From NCBI GenBank assembly GCA_949361645.1, contig OX442436.1, positions 3,906,032-3,970,031 on the forward strand: a stretch of DNA of 64,000 nt. The letters are read 5' to 3'. This document shows, piece by piece, positions 36,601-48,613 of the stretch. Origin of the DNA: Spongilla lacustris. Lineage: Eukaryota > Porifera > Demospongiae > Spongillida > Spongillidae. The notes under the pieces were generated by a model. The model saw only the letters and a program-made list of their open reading frames with translations. It was not told the DNA's origin and ran no database searches. A program made the position numbers and the translations under genes. The number at the start of each line of letters is the position of its first letter. Position 1 is the first letter of the stretch.

Positions 36601-39117
36601 TTACACACGTCTGCATGTTAATGTACACGCTGTACATGTTCTGCAGGGTCACCTAGTGGTTGATAGTGGTTGATTTGATGAATACAGTACTACACGTACA
36701 GTATCAAACATTGTCAGAGACATGTTGAGCCATAAGATGAGGCTGAAAAATGGGACACAGCTGTACAGTAATCAGGTACATGGAAAAAAATGTGGAGCAA
36801 CTTGTCTAAGCATATGAGTAATAATCAATTAAAATTGTGCATGTGTACATCATCACCTTTAATATATCTCTACCAAAGACAATTCACTTCATGTGGCATG
36901 TGGGAGACCAAGTGACCCACTTTTCAATGCATACACCATTGTACATGTACTGGTATATGTATTGTTACAACTGCACATGGTTAAAAGATGCACACATGAA
37001 AGACATAGAAAATATATGCATGGACTCAATGGAGGTAATACCACTCACGTGGCAAACACAGGCTATGATGTTGAATTGAGCCATTGACCTTTTCCAGGGA
37101 GAGAAACATCTATCAAATGGTGTGATTATCATCATAGGACATTACTCATCCAATATTTCATAAGCATCTTCAGTTTTCTCTTCTTTTTTTTTTAGTATGT
37201 ACACATGTACATGTCATTATACAGTAACTGATGTGCTAATACTACTGCATGCACAGATGACCAAACATTTCCTCTAGAGCCACGCAGTGTGCTGATAAAC
37301 AACACATTCCACATGAGATACACCTGTCTATAGTATAACTATCAGCACACCTACATGTACTTGAATGGGTGGGGCCGGGGAAACCACATATTTATCAGTG
37401 AGTGGAGAAGCCAATCCCTGCATCTCCTGTCTGGGGATTGGTCCAGTGGTCTGGGGACCCACACCTAGTGGCGCAGAGGGATAGTCTTTTTGTCTGGTTT
37501 CATCCAAGGACAGCTGTGACATCATCACATGTCTATTATCATGGGAGGGGCGTGAGGGGCATGATGTGGACCTCTCCAGTGGAGCAACTATCAATGTGCA
37601 AGTACATGTATGTGTGCATGCATGAGTGTGCCATTACAGACTCGTATTATGCTGTGCACATACTGCAATACTGTCCAGGACCTAGTGAGCCAAGCTTAGG
37701 TATTCCCCCTGGAGCCCTTATACATGTACAATGTTATGCATACCACATCAAAGCTGCAAAGAGGGCTCTACAATACATGTACATGTAGACACAACAGCAG
37801 TTATGAAAATACTAACAGTCTGCATACCTTTTGCCCCAGGAACCCCCCCACCCCTCCCACCCACTTACATGTAACACATACAAATTCACCTGAGCACTTG
37901 TCACATTGTTCACCACCCCACCCTATTCTTCCAAGGATTATGTTCCTTACAGCTACAGTACGTCCCATGTACATGTACACAACAACACTGACATGTAAAA
38001 TAATGAATGCAAGTACATGTACATATGTAGCCTTCCATGACTTTTAGTTATATTATACACGTATAGACATGGCTATAACATTGCGAATGTCAACTACATG
38101 TACACTCCGGGTAAATTAAAATTTGCCCTTGATTGTGTTAGAAACACTGTACATAATTACTGTTGTATTGATGAACTACTCCAGTTAAGCGTTACCTACC
38201 TAGATCTCTATATGCCTTAGACTTCATAACTATCTCCTTCAGAACCACGGCAACATCATCCCGCTCTATTGCTTTTAGCACACTAGACAGCTTCCCCAAA
38301 TGACCACTTGGGTTCCTGTGTGTGTGTGTGTGCATGCGTGTGTGTATGTGTGTGTGCATGTGTGTGTGTGTGTGAATGACGACAATGCAATCAGCCATAC
38401 ATGTACTTCGCAAATGCACACACACTCACGATGCCATCCACTTGTCGATGATTGCCAGACATGGTGACTTTGCCCTTTCAAACTCCCTCAGTTGCACAGC
38501 ATTAAGATCCAATAGTTCCTCACCAAAGTGTGGCCAGTACTTAGTACCATCCACCTCTTTATGGTGTGATGATGGGATGGGAAGGAGAGAGTGGGAGCTA
38601 CGATGAATGACCACACGCTGCATACATGGAAGTACAAGTGCATTTGTTTTCACTTCAGTATACGTTTTTATGTGTGTGATTCTAATTGATTCCACATTAT
38701 GCATGATCTCTCCAGCCCTCTTCCCCATCCAATCTCCTTATGATGAGTGTGTGCATGTGTGTGTGTGTGTGAGTGACTTACCATTATCCAAACGTTTGAA
38801 AACATCACGTGAGGATGTATTCAGCTTATCCACTGAGGAAATATGAGGTGAGGGGAGGGGGGGAGTTGGGAACATTTGGATGCAAATGAGAAACATGGGC
38901 TGTGAGCTGTGATTTCCACTGTAAATATCCTTCATTTAAATTGACTAGCCTCATGTAAACAGCTACTTCAGTAACATGCACACACACACACACACCTGGC
39001 ACATCGTCAGGAGAGACTAGTACAGGTGTGCTGCCAGGGGGAACTGGGAAGAGGGAGGAGTATGTGAACATGATGGAAATACCTCTAATCCCCTCACATG
39101 TGCATACCTTCTGACAT
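33659..39117 (-). CDS. Death-domain protein with C-terminal DUF4384-like domain, copy 2
   Basis: Eleven exons, high to low: 39108-39117, 38996-39043, 38782-38832, 38430-38556, 38200-38315, 37361-37587, 37049-37088, 35663-35965, 35528-35551, 34189-34299, 33659-33831. The total is 1230 nt, 409 aa, with consistent phases and no internal stop. Domain order equals the copy at 4175-10656: death domain ~24-117, Ser/Pro linker ~118-193, DUF4384-like ~207-370, and a tail ending in TGA. The two indels in the linker relative to copy 1 are 18 and 3 nt, both in frame, as expected if coding is under selection. The microexon and its flanks are identical to copy 1 over about 50 nt. It differs by a longer last exon (six extra nt of coding) and by repeats in its introns and upstream region. 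Role as for copy 1: a likely cytosolic death-fold signalling protein with a C-terminal domain of unknown activity. Confidence 0.8.
34038..34177 (+). repeat. (AGGGG)28 microsatellite in last intron
   Basis: Twenty-eight uninterrupted AGGGG units within the 357-bp last intron of death-domain gene copy 2, ending 11 bp before the splice donor at 34188. The transcript carries (CCCCU)n. Copy 1 lacks it. Confidence 0.95.
38316..38374. repeat. (GT)n microsatellite forming a splice acceptor, copy 2
   Basis: Imperfect GT tract whose complement ends in CACAG directly before death-domain exon 5 (38200-38315), as in copy 1. Confidence 0.85.
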
Positions 39118-39228
39118 AATATGGAGTTGAAGTGATCAAGCAATGCTAAGGCGATGTGTATGGTGTGTATATACAGTGATGTGTATGACATTCCGTGATA
39201 GATGTACATGTACATAAGGACCAAACAC

Positions 39229-41189
39229 GGGAGGGAGGGAGGGAGGGGAGGGAGGGAGGGAGGGAGGGAGGGAGGGAGGGAGGGAGGGAGGGAGGGAGGG
39301 AGGGAGGGAGGGAGGGAGGGAGGGAGGGAGGGAGGGAGGGAGGGAGGGAGGGAGGGAGGGAGGGAGGGAGGGAGGGAGGGAGGGAGGGAGGGAGGGAGGG
39401 AGGGAGGGAGGGAGGGAGGGAGGGAGGGAGGGAGGGAGGGAGGGAGGGAGGGAGGGAGGGAGGGAGGGAGGGAGGGAGGGAGGGAGGGAGGGAGGGAGGG
39501 AGGGAGGGAGGGAGGGAGGGAGGGAGGGAGGGAGGGAGGGAGGGAGGGAGGGAGGGAGGGAGGGAGGGAGGGAGGGAGGGAGGGAGGGAGGGAGGGAGGG
39601 AGGGAGGGAGGGAGGGAGGGAGGGAGGGAGGGAGGGAGGGAGGGAGGGAGGGAGGGAGGGAGGGAGGGAGGGAGGGAGGGAGGGAGGGAGGGAGGGAGGG
39701 AGGGAGGGAGGGAGGGAGGGAGGGAGGGAGGGAGGGAGGGAGGGAGGGAGGGAGGGAGGGAGGGAGGGAGGGAGGGAGGGAGGGAGGGAGGGAGGGAGGG
39801 AGGGAGGGAGGGAGGGAGGGAGGGAGGGAGGGAGGGAGGGAGGGAGGGAGGGAGGGAGGGGGAGGGAGGGAGGGAGGGAGGGAGGGAGGGAGGGAGGGAG
39901 GGAGGGAGGGAGGGAGGGAGGGAGGGAGGGAGGGAGGGAGGGAGGGAGGGAGGGAGGGAGGGAGGGAGGGAGGGAGGGAGGGAGGGAGGGAGGGAGGGAG
40001 GGAGGGAGGGAGGGAGGGAGGGAGGGAGGGAGGGAGGGAGGGAGGGAGGGAGGGAGGGAGGGAGGGAGGGAGGGAGGGAGGGAGGGAGGGAGGGAGGGAG
40101 GGAGGGAGGGAGGGAGGGAGGGAGGGAGGGAGGGAGGGAGGGAGGGAGGGAGGGAGGGAGGGGAGGGAGGGAGGGAGGGAGGGAGGGAGGGAGGGAGGGG
40201 AGGGAGGGAGGGAGGGAGGGAGGGAGGGAGGGAGGGAGGGAGGGAGGGAGGGAGGGAGGGAGGGAGGGAGGGAGGGAGGGAGGGAGGGAGGGAGGGAGGG
40301 AGGGAGGGAGGGAGGGAGGGAGGGAGGGAGGGAGGGAGGGAGGGAGGGAGGGAGGGAGGGAGGGAGGGAGGGAGGGAGGGAGGGGAGGGAGGGAGGGAGG
40401 GAGGGAGGGAGGGAGGGAGGGAGGGAGGGAGGGAGGGAGGGAGGGAGGGAGGGAGGGAGGGAGGGAGGGAGGGAGGGAGGGAGGGAGGGAGGGAGGGAGG
40501 GAGGGAGGGAGGGAGGGAGGGAGGGAGGGAGGGAGGGAGGGAGGGGAGGGAGGGAGGGAGGGAGGGAGGGAGGGAGGGAGGGAGGGAGGGAGGGAGGGAG
40601 GGAGGGAGGGAGGGAGGGAGGGGAGGGAGGGAGGGAGGGAGGGAGGGAGGGTGGGAGGGTGGGAGGAGGGAGGGTGGAGGGAGGGAGGGAGGGCAGGGGA
40701 GGGAGGGAGGGAGGAGGATGGGAGGGAGGGAGGGAGGGAGGGAGGGAGGGAGGGAGGGAGGGAGGGACGGGAGGGAGGAGGGAGGGAAGGGGGGGGGGGG
40801 GGAGGGGGGGGGGAGGGAGGGAGGGAGGGAGGGAGGGAGGGAGGGAGGGAGGGAGGGAGGGAGGGAGGGGGAGGGAGGGAGGGAGGGGAGGGGAGGGAGG
40901 GAGGAGAGGGAGGGGAGGGGAGGGAGGGATGGGAGGGAGGGAGGAGGGAGGGAGGGAGGGAGGGCGGGAGGGAGGGAGGGAGGGAGGGAGGGGAGGGAGG
41001 GAGGGAGGGAGGGAGGGGAGGGAGGGAGGGAGGGAGGGAAGGTGGGGGGGGAGGGGGGGGGGGGGAGGGAGGGAGGGAGGGAGGGAGGGAGGTGGGTGGG
41101 AGGGAGGGAGGGAGGGAGGGAGGGGAGGAGGGAGGGTAGGAGGGAGGGAGGGAGGGAGGGAGGGAGGGAGGGAGAGAGAGAGAGAAAGG
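39229..41189 (+). repeat. ~2 kb (GGGA)n satellite upstream of the death-domain gene
   Basis: GGGA units run almost unbroken from 39229 to about 40650, with a few single-base G insertions. They then become irregular (GGAGGG, GGTGGG, long G runs) up to a GAGAGA end at 41189. The array starts about 110 bp upstream of the start codon at 39117. The other duplicate has only about 60 bp of related sequence (10757-10820). The repeat has no stop codon in any frame, so the long frames across it (up to ~800 codons of Ser-Leu-Pro-Pro or Gly-Arg-Glu-Gly) are artefacts. The true length is uncertain in any assembly. Confidence 0.95.
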
Positions 41190-41475
41190 AAGAAGACAGT
41201 TGTCAAACACTTTCACCTTCATTTAAATATACTTACAAAAACATGCGTTGTTCCTTACACTACACTACATACATTTACAAATATACATGTCTCCCACGTT
41301 TATGCATATACATATAAGTACACGCGCAAGTATGAAGCCTCACATACTAGTACAAACCTGGTACTGCGATATAGCCTACGGCTACGTGCTTAATGTAAGC
41401 TAGCTGATGCTGACGGGCGCGACAATTGAATAGACAAGAAGCATGTACATATACATGGATAATGCATTTACGTAT

Positions 41476-41718
41476 CAGGGGCGGATACAGGATTTCAGAC
41501 AAGGGGGGGTTGTAAAGGAATAATAAGACGAGCGGGGGGGGGGGGGGGGGTGCTGTCCGCGTGCGTGCGAGAAGCAAGGTTTTTGGACAAAAGAGGGGGT
41601 TGTAAACCCCAAACCCCCCTAAAACTGCGTGCAAAAAAAGGAATTTGGACAAAAGGGGGGGTTGCAACCCCCAACACCCCCCCCCCCCCCCCCCCCCCCC
41701 CCCCTGTATCCGCCCCTG
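41476..41718. mobile_element. MITE of the GGCGGA family with CGTAT duplication
   Basis: The 243-bp element has perfect 16-bp inverted ends (CAGGGGCGGATACAGG), flanked by CGTAT on both sides. The other duplicate has the empty site CGTATACAAG at about 11171. Poly-G (41534-41550) and poly-C (41677-41704) tracts sit inside opposite halves. It contains no transposase. Confidence 0.92.
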
Positions 41719-42785
41719 CGTATACAAGTAGGCCTATCACAGAGAAACGTAACTCACAGAAACAAGTTAAATTCACCGAATCGAACGTCGATAGCGGGTA
41801 CGAGCAACGTAACAATGCACACGTGACCTGTGTGAGTGCGCATGTTTGACTGTTAATAAAATTACCCGTGTATTCAGAAGTTGCATCGCGATCCCATGCA
41901 ATATAGCATCAATGCAAATGTGTGCCTCTCGTATGAGAAATACGGGGAGGAGAGATCCACGTGCACAAGTACTAGTATGTAGTTTGCTTCTACATCTCCC
42001 TCTCTCTCTGCCAGGGGCAATTAAACCTTATAAAACCTTTACCAAGGAATACACTACAATATATAAACCAGCCACATGATTATCCATCAGTTCAAATGTA
42101 AATGTTGTCCCAAGGACATCATTACAAAACTGCAGGTGTACATATAGTAGCATGCAATATGGTACACAGGGCTTCAACATGTAAAAGCATGCTCTTACAG
42201 AAATTAATACACACAGTGTATAAGTGCATTCCTATGTATTCTGATACTTGCCTCATGAATAAAATTAAATTACATGCACAAAATTAATTTCAAATGGACA
42301 AAAAAGAGTGATGTTCCGACATGCTAAAGAGAGCCATCAACGTAACCTAAAGTGAAGGAATAGAGTAAAGATATATAAGTGTACAGTACACACATGTACA
42401 GTTATGACGTCTGCATGCACGATTTACATGTAGGTGTAACAATGATAGCCATAAACTAATGCATACACATTTCAGAGCATAAAATATTTTTGCTGCTGGT
42501 GGAAGAATATGTGAAACACAGTAAAAATAATTTGGTTCCCTCCTCCACCCCCCCCCATCTTTCAATTAACGCAACTTTTTGGATGTCAGATTCATGGTTT
42601 ATGTTTGTACAACTCAATGTTTTTACCAAACATCAGAGCAATATCATTTACACAACTTATGAATGGTTGAAATCGTCATTGCTAAGATGGAATTGAGTTG
42701 TGTTATGCAATGGTATTCAGCATCAATACCATTGCATTTCACTACCTACCCTAATCCACATGTGTGCTTTCCATTGAACACATCA

Positions 42786-43718
42786 CTAGCGTTGTCCCTG
42801 TTCCCAATTCATCACATCCCTCTCGAAATCTTCACTGTGCAGTGGACAACCAGGATTGTAATTTATCTTCCAGTAGTTGCTCTGACGTTCCAGGGTCTCT
42901 GGAATTGGACGTGGGTTGTTAGACAAAAACAGTCGTGCTGCCAATCCAGAGTAAATAGGCTTCTGGAGATCAGACCATACAACCTCTGGCCAGTCAATAT
43001 TCAACTGCTGCCGAATTATTTCATGTTTTCTTATTAGCTGACCATGGGCCATTATTCGTTGCGAGTCAATCAGCATCTCCCTGCTAACTCTCCAGATTCC
43101 ACCAAGCAATGCACCACCTAGCAATCCATCTTTTGTCTCAACGTATGCAATGCGACGTAAAAATCCATGGTCATTTGGAAACATGGCCAGTGACCCAATT
43201 ACTTCAATGACTCTTTTCACTACTTCAGGCCCAGTGGAGCCCTTGGTCCACATCATATTGTCCAAGGTGTCTTCTGCATTACAAAGAGTTTGATAATTAA
43301 ACAGGAAAGTACAATAAATGGAACAGTATCCAACAAAATGGGACTTCTTGAAAAATAACTTTGCAAATGTAAGGCATTTGCATTGAAATGTATGACTATT
43401 ACTAATAGTGGGTTACATATGTCTATACATGCATTTTTTATTCATGTCTTGCTGTCCGAAATGGGGTTACATGAGCTACATGTACCTGTCAACCCATTTG
43501 GCACATATCATTACAGGATACTTATACATAGTAAGTTTAATGTATTTTGGAGCAGAACGTGCATGGATCAGCTACTTTGGAATGGATATGAAAAGATCCT
43601 TTGGTGGTCCCACTTTCCAAGAAACATGTCGGTCACCTGCATTTTCACAATCCATCGCCACTAACTTGCCTGTATCAGAGATAATATCTCTGCCAGTATC
43701 TACGAAATCCATCACCAT
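42786..43718 (-). CDS. Lysozyme-like domain protein, intact copy
   Basis: Two exons, 43637-43718 (ATG, 82 nt) and 42786-43273 (488 nt, stop TAG), GT-AG, phase 1. Total 570 nt, 189 aa. The N-terminus MVMDFVDTGRDIISDTGKLV is not a signal peptide. The rest resembles a single-domain family I recall from marine invertebrates: LDNMMWTKGSTGPEV, HGFLRRIAYVETKDG, GGALLGGIWRVS, YSGLAARLFLSN, NYWKINYN. The E of AYVETKDG followed by a GGIW block recalls the catalytic Glu (ES/T..G) and G-L/I-M/W-Q block of lysozyme-fold lytic transglycosylases, which cut peptidoglycan. That link is inference, and the usual Gln after GIW is Arg here. Start is the first ATG after the last upstream minus-strand break and is conserved in copy 1. 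It sits ~3.7 kb upstream of, and on the same strand as, the death-domain gene. Confidence 0.7.
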
Positions 43719-45147
43719 CTTAACATGAGCGCAACTCAATTGGGTGGTGTTCTACTAATATACCCTACATTAGATATGCACAAAATGGCTGTCAAGTTCT
43801 TTTTTTTTGCTTTCATCTGCGATATAAAAGATATTCTTTGAGTTCATTGATAAATTATATATAGGGACCTAGATGTATAGGTCCATGAAGCTTTCAAACC
43901 TTAAGTCAAATCAAATAATCCAAATCATTAAAAAGATAAGAAGTACTCTAATTTTCAACAAATTTGACCCCAATATTGGCCATCAAGAGCTGATTATTAT
44001 TATATGTATAGGGAGCATTGAGGTGTATATACACATAAATTTTGAGACCTTAGCTGTGTTCCTATTAGGAGTTGCAAAAGGAAAACCCGGACTGTGACCA
44101 CAGATTGGTTGTTTGGTTGAATTAATCTTATAGCAAATTGTTTGTTGCATTCAGATAATACAAGTTCCATTAATACCACATTCAGCTATATACAGAAAAT
44201 GGTCCAAAAAAAAGTCCATCATATTGTATCACTTTTCATCATAGAATGTTTACCATGATAAATACAGATATGAATTGATAACTCCAAAGTTTATTTAGTG
44301 GCCTTGCAACACAGTGTTGGCTTTGTTTCCTCTAAAAGCTACAAGAAGCGATCATTGGAATACTACATGTAACTAACTGTTCTTAGAGCAAACCTAATCC
44401 AAGCATGCACTAAAGATAAGGGACAAAATACTGCAACATCAATTGGTAATGGATCAGAAGCCTGCGAAAATGTGTTTTTGGTCTAATTCTAAGCTTAAGA
44501 AACTCATAGGTAAATGTACAATTATATGCTCAGGGAAGCGGACTTGGCTGAAATGGACAGTTCTCACTGGAATGGCCTGGAATTGGTAACCCCACACTGC
44601 TGAAAGTGTTGCCAGCTGTGGAGAGGGTGTGGCTCAACCAGACCTCACTCCAAATGGAAGAGTGTAAGGCAAACACAGCAGTGAACCACCCATTGACCTG
44701 CTGACCAACAAAGGCATCAATTGGAACATACTGAGAAATAATAAGACTCTATTTAGGTGTCACATAAGTACAGTATTATGACCTCTATGAGCAGGCTCAA
44801 TCCTCACAAAACTACTTTAAAGGTAATCAATCATGCAGGTACAGGTAAGATTCTGTGTGACAAGAGGAATGATGGACACATCAGTACATGCATGTATTTT
44901 CATTGCTGACTATTATATCTAATACTTCGATAACCATGCAGAGTTATAAACTATTGATCACTCTACGATTAAAGATGTTTGAAGTTCCAATCGTTAAGCA
45001 TACTCACGGTGACAGTGTAATTTGATTGCAGAGGTTATTGGATCAAGTGAACACTTTTGCAGTATGAAATGAGTAAGATAATGCATGCAAATGATGGGAC
45101 AAATGATGGTGTGAAGTACATGTAGCAAGCAATAGAACTTTCATATA
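43719..45147. other. Shared spacer at the right edge of duplication copy 2
   Basis: Matches 13275-15168 without the 555-bp insertion. No gene recognised. The blocks at 44510-44800 and 14650-14900 are highly similar, including ATGGACAGTT and TGGCTCAACCAGACCTC, but I find no persuasive frame. Similarity ends at about 45014. Confidence 0.5.
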
Positions 45148-45199
45148 CTTTATATGGTACTTTACTTTATATGGTACTTTACTTTATATGGTACTTTTT
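45148..45199 (+). repeat. Three-copy 17-bp tandem repeat
   Basis: TTATATGGTACTTTACT occurs three times in a row. No coding signal nearby. Confidence 0.8.
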
Positions 45200-45759
45200 G
45201 TACTTCTGCAGACAAGCAAAATAAGGCAATGTTTGGATTGGAATGTACATTATGATCATTCAACTTAGTGATACATGTAGGTAAAATTTTTGATGAGCAT
45301 GATCTATTTTTTGTACGGTACATTGCACACTTTTAATACTTACATGTAGGGCACAAGCTTGGCCCTGTTTTGTTGAACCGGGATGTTTTATATTTTGCAT
45401 ATTTCATTCGGTTTTGCAAGTGTATGGATTGTTGTTAAAATGACACGCTGTTCATGCCTTCTTGTAAAAGTACCTATTTGGGTCCCAAATACATATCCGC
45501 CTTAGTATGGCAGCAATTAAAAGTGGAATTACTATTTTAATCAATTTTCATTTTCCTTAATTATAAGACACCATGTATCACAAGTTTAACTGTTGTCTGC
45601 GAACTTGATTTGATAAGGTTACAATACAAAACCATGTACATGGACAGTAGTATGTTGTTGTGCACAACATGTATTATTTTAACTTGCCTGGAACGTTTGA
45701 ACTGGTACGTTGCTTCATAATAAAAAAGTTCACCAGATATGTGTATGTGCATGTTGCAT

Positions 45760-45761
<2 letters not shown>

Positions 45762-45836
<75 letters not shown>
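45762..45836 (+). repeat. (CA)n microsatellite
   Basis: About 37 uninterrupted CA units, not inside a recognised gene. It lies just beyond the left edge of the second duplicated unit. Confidence 0.95.
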
Positions 45837-45837
<1 letters not shown>

Positions 45838-46312
45838 GATGTACAAGAAGCAAGGGGAAAATAGAAATAAATGACAATGGAATATATTTATGTATGTGTA
45901 TTCACAATTAAATTCCTGCACCTTGATCATGCACAAATGGACTTCAAACCCTTACAAAATATGCTCATTTTAACCATTCAATTATACAACACTGGATGAA
46001 TGATCAGTAAACAAACAATTACTTATTCAAAAACAAGTACAATGCTGTGATGGAATGGAGCACAATGGTTGCAAAGATTGCACCCAATGAATGCATTCAA
46101 TTGACAATATCATAGACAAATTACACAGTAGTTTGACATATAAGGATAAAAATGCCTATTTCATAAACGAGAAATCCAGTAAGGGCATTGATGTAATTTT
46201 TGCCTGTTTAGGTATCATCATAAAATAATTCATTAATGAGTAACAAAAGTCATTATTCCTAATTTTTATGATTATCTTAGTGAAACAGTGGCGATATTTT
46301 GTATATATGCCA

Positions 46313-48543
46313 CTAAAGTAACAATGCTTGGATTAGTGTTTTCTTATTGTGTGGAGCAGTATCAATAGCAAAACAACAAAAACCAACCTGTGCATACAAA
46401 CGACAGGAAGAGTTAGGAGAGGGGGGAGCCACACCCACCAAAGCCGAGGGAGAGGACTGTGCAGGAGATGCCTCCTGTGCACTGCTTTCCTCCTCAGATA
46501 GTTGCGTAACCAACCGAGGTGCTAAAACAACATATACATGTAATTAGGTAGTGCAACATAGTACTTACATGTATGTAAACATTCCTTTAACATAAATACA
46601 TGTACACATGGATATAAATGTATGCACATGGACATTTATAGGCATACAAGACTCATTTCTTAATTTGCCTAAACGTAAATAACAAAATGTTCCTTCTTTT
46701 TGTACTACATATATGGGTGCGAGGTGGAAACAATAACGTTCCACAGGGGCTTCCCCTACTAAGCCATAATAATTAGTTGCTATAAGTAATATATTTTGCA
46801 GTGCCACCAACCTTTTTTTGCCATATCTTTGTATGGTTTGGACTCCATAACAGCAACACGCAGAGATTTAGCCACATCATTACGCTCTATTTCTTCCAAA
46901 GCTTTAATCAGATCCCCTACAAGGCCATTTGGGTGTCTGTGTGCATACATGTACATGTGTGTGACGTGCATGTGGGCATTAATAAATGTGTATGCAGTAT
47001 GTACATGTTGTGAGTGCCTGCACACACAACATGTACATGTATATTACATATATATGTATACAAGTACATACAAGGCATATACATACACATTTTTAAGCAT
47101 ATTGGAGGGTTGATTAGTAGTGCAGTAGATCAGAGCTGGTTATAACAATACAAACTCACAACGCCATCCACTTGTCAACAACTGCCAGGCACGGTGACTC
47201 TGACTTTGCAAATATCCTCAGATCTTTATCACTCCGCTTCAATAGGACTTCCCCAAAATGTTTCCAATTTTTTGCGGGTGGATCCTCTTTATGAGACAGT
47301 TATAGGAAAAAGAATGCCATCCAGTAGTATGTATGTGAGTGAGTGAGTGAGTGAGTGAGTGAGTGAGTGAGTGAGTGAGTGAGTGAGTGAGTGAGTGAGT
47401 GATTGAGTGAGTGTGTGTGTGTTTGTGTGTGTTTGTATATTTGTGTGTATGTGTGTGTGTGTGTGTGTGTGCAACCATATACTCTTCCCAATTGTCACGG
47501 TGAAAGAATTCATGCTATTTTAACAATACTGTGAACTTGGTAAATGTTTTTGTTTGTATGGCTATGCACGAATACATAATATTATATGTGCTCATGAAGT
47601 ATACATTGCACATCACGTGCATACGCAATATACACATGTACATGTATGCAATGCATGTACATGCAGTTGGCGCATGTTGCTGTACATGTACATGTATGTG
47701 TGCTTGACTCACTTAGGTCCAACTCTTGCAGAACATCACGGGATGACGTTAGCAGCTGAGCCACTACATGGATGTAAGTAAAGTGACATTAGAAAGAAAA
47801 TGGAGAGTACCAGGAAAAGAATAATGTTAATGAGAAAGGGATGGTAGTACATGTACATGTATGCAAGGAGGGACCAGAGGGACAAGGCAATATACATATT
47901 AGTAGGAGGTGAACCATGGGGCCTGTAATGCACTGAAGAGTTGTTAGGATTGCAACTTGTTAATTTAACGTGTATTTAGCAACACAGCAATGTACAGCCC
48001 TACGTGTAAATGTTACAATAGCAATGGATATAGGAAGATTAGAAAATGATACATGCACATGGTACATGTACATGCATGTGCAAGTAACAAAAAAAAGGTA
48101 ATATTATGCATACTACATTGTACGTACATGTACATATACAGGTACATATACTGTACCACCTGCACTGTTCATGCACCTACATGTATGCACACACACCCAT
48201 GCACACATTATTATATATATATATATACATGTATACCCATGTAAGGATCATATGCTGAGTCATTGTGCCAATGCACACTTGTACCACACATGTTATGATC
48301 ACTAGGCTAAGCTACATGTACATGTGTATGTACATGTAGTACACATGCAAATGAACACGTACATCACCACAGATTATAGGTGTACACATACATGCACAAC
48401 ATACACATGCACACATAACATACAAATGCACACACAACACATACACATGCACACACAACATGTACACATGCACACACAACACATACACATATCACATGCA
48501 CACATGCACACACAACATACAACTGTACATGTACAGAACATAC

Positions 48544-48613
<70 letters not shown>

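Larger units (their letters stand above)
33538..45014. repeat. Large segmental duplication, copy 2
   Basis: Direct, collinear copy of 4037-15168. It keeps both genes intact: the death-domain/DUF4384-like gene and the lysozyme-like gene. It differs by a ~2 kb GGGA array (39229-41189), a 140-bp AGGGG array (34038-34177) and a 243-bp MITE (41476-41718), and it lacks the two insertions specific to copy 1. Confidence 0.92.

Noticed and set aside
39229..41189. CRISPR-like or telomeric array
   Set aside because: The units are contiguous tetranucleotides without spacers, and neither the unit nor the context is a telomere repeat.
38826..41393. Frames of 645-798 codons across the GGGA array on both strands
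   Set aside because: GGGA and its complement contain no stop codon in any frame, so long frames are automatic. The products are pure Ser-Leu-Pro-Pro or Gly-Arg-Glu-Gly repeats with no start context or domain.
45000..46312. Search for DUF4384-like exons downstream of death-domain gene copy 3
   Set aside because: I looked for the YVINI, LLLPNG and GMEVLK blocks on the minus strand and did not find them, so the short genes appear to lack this half.
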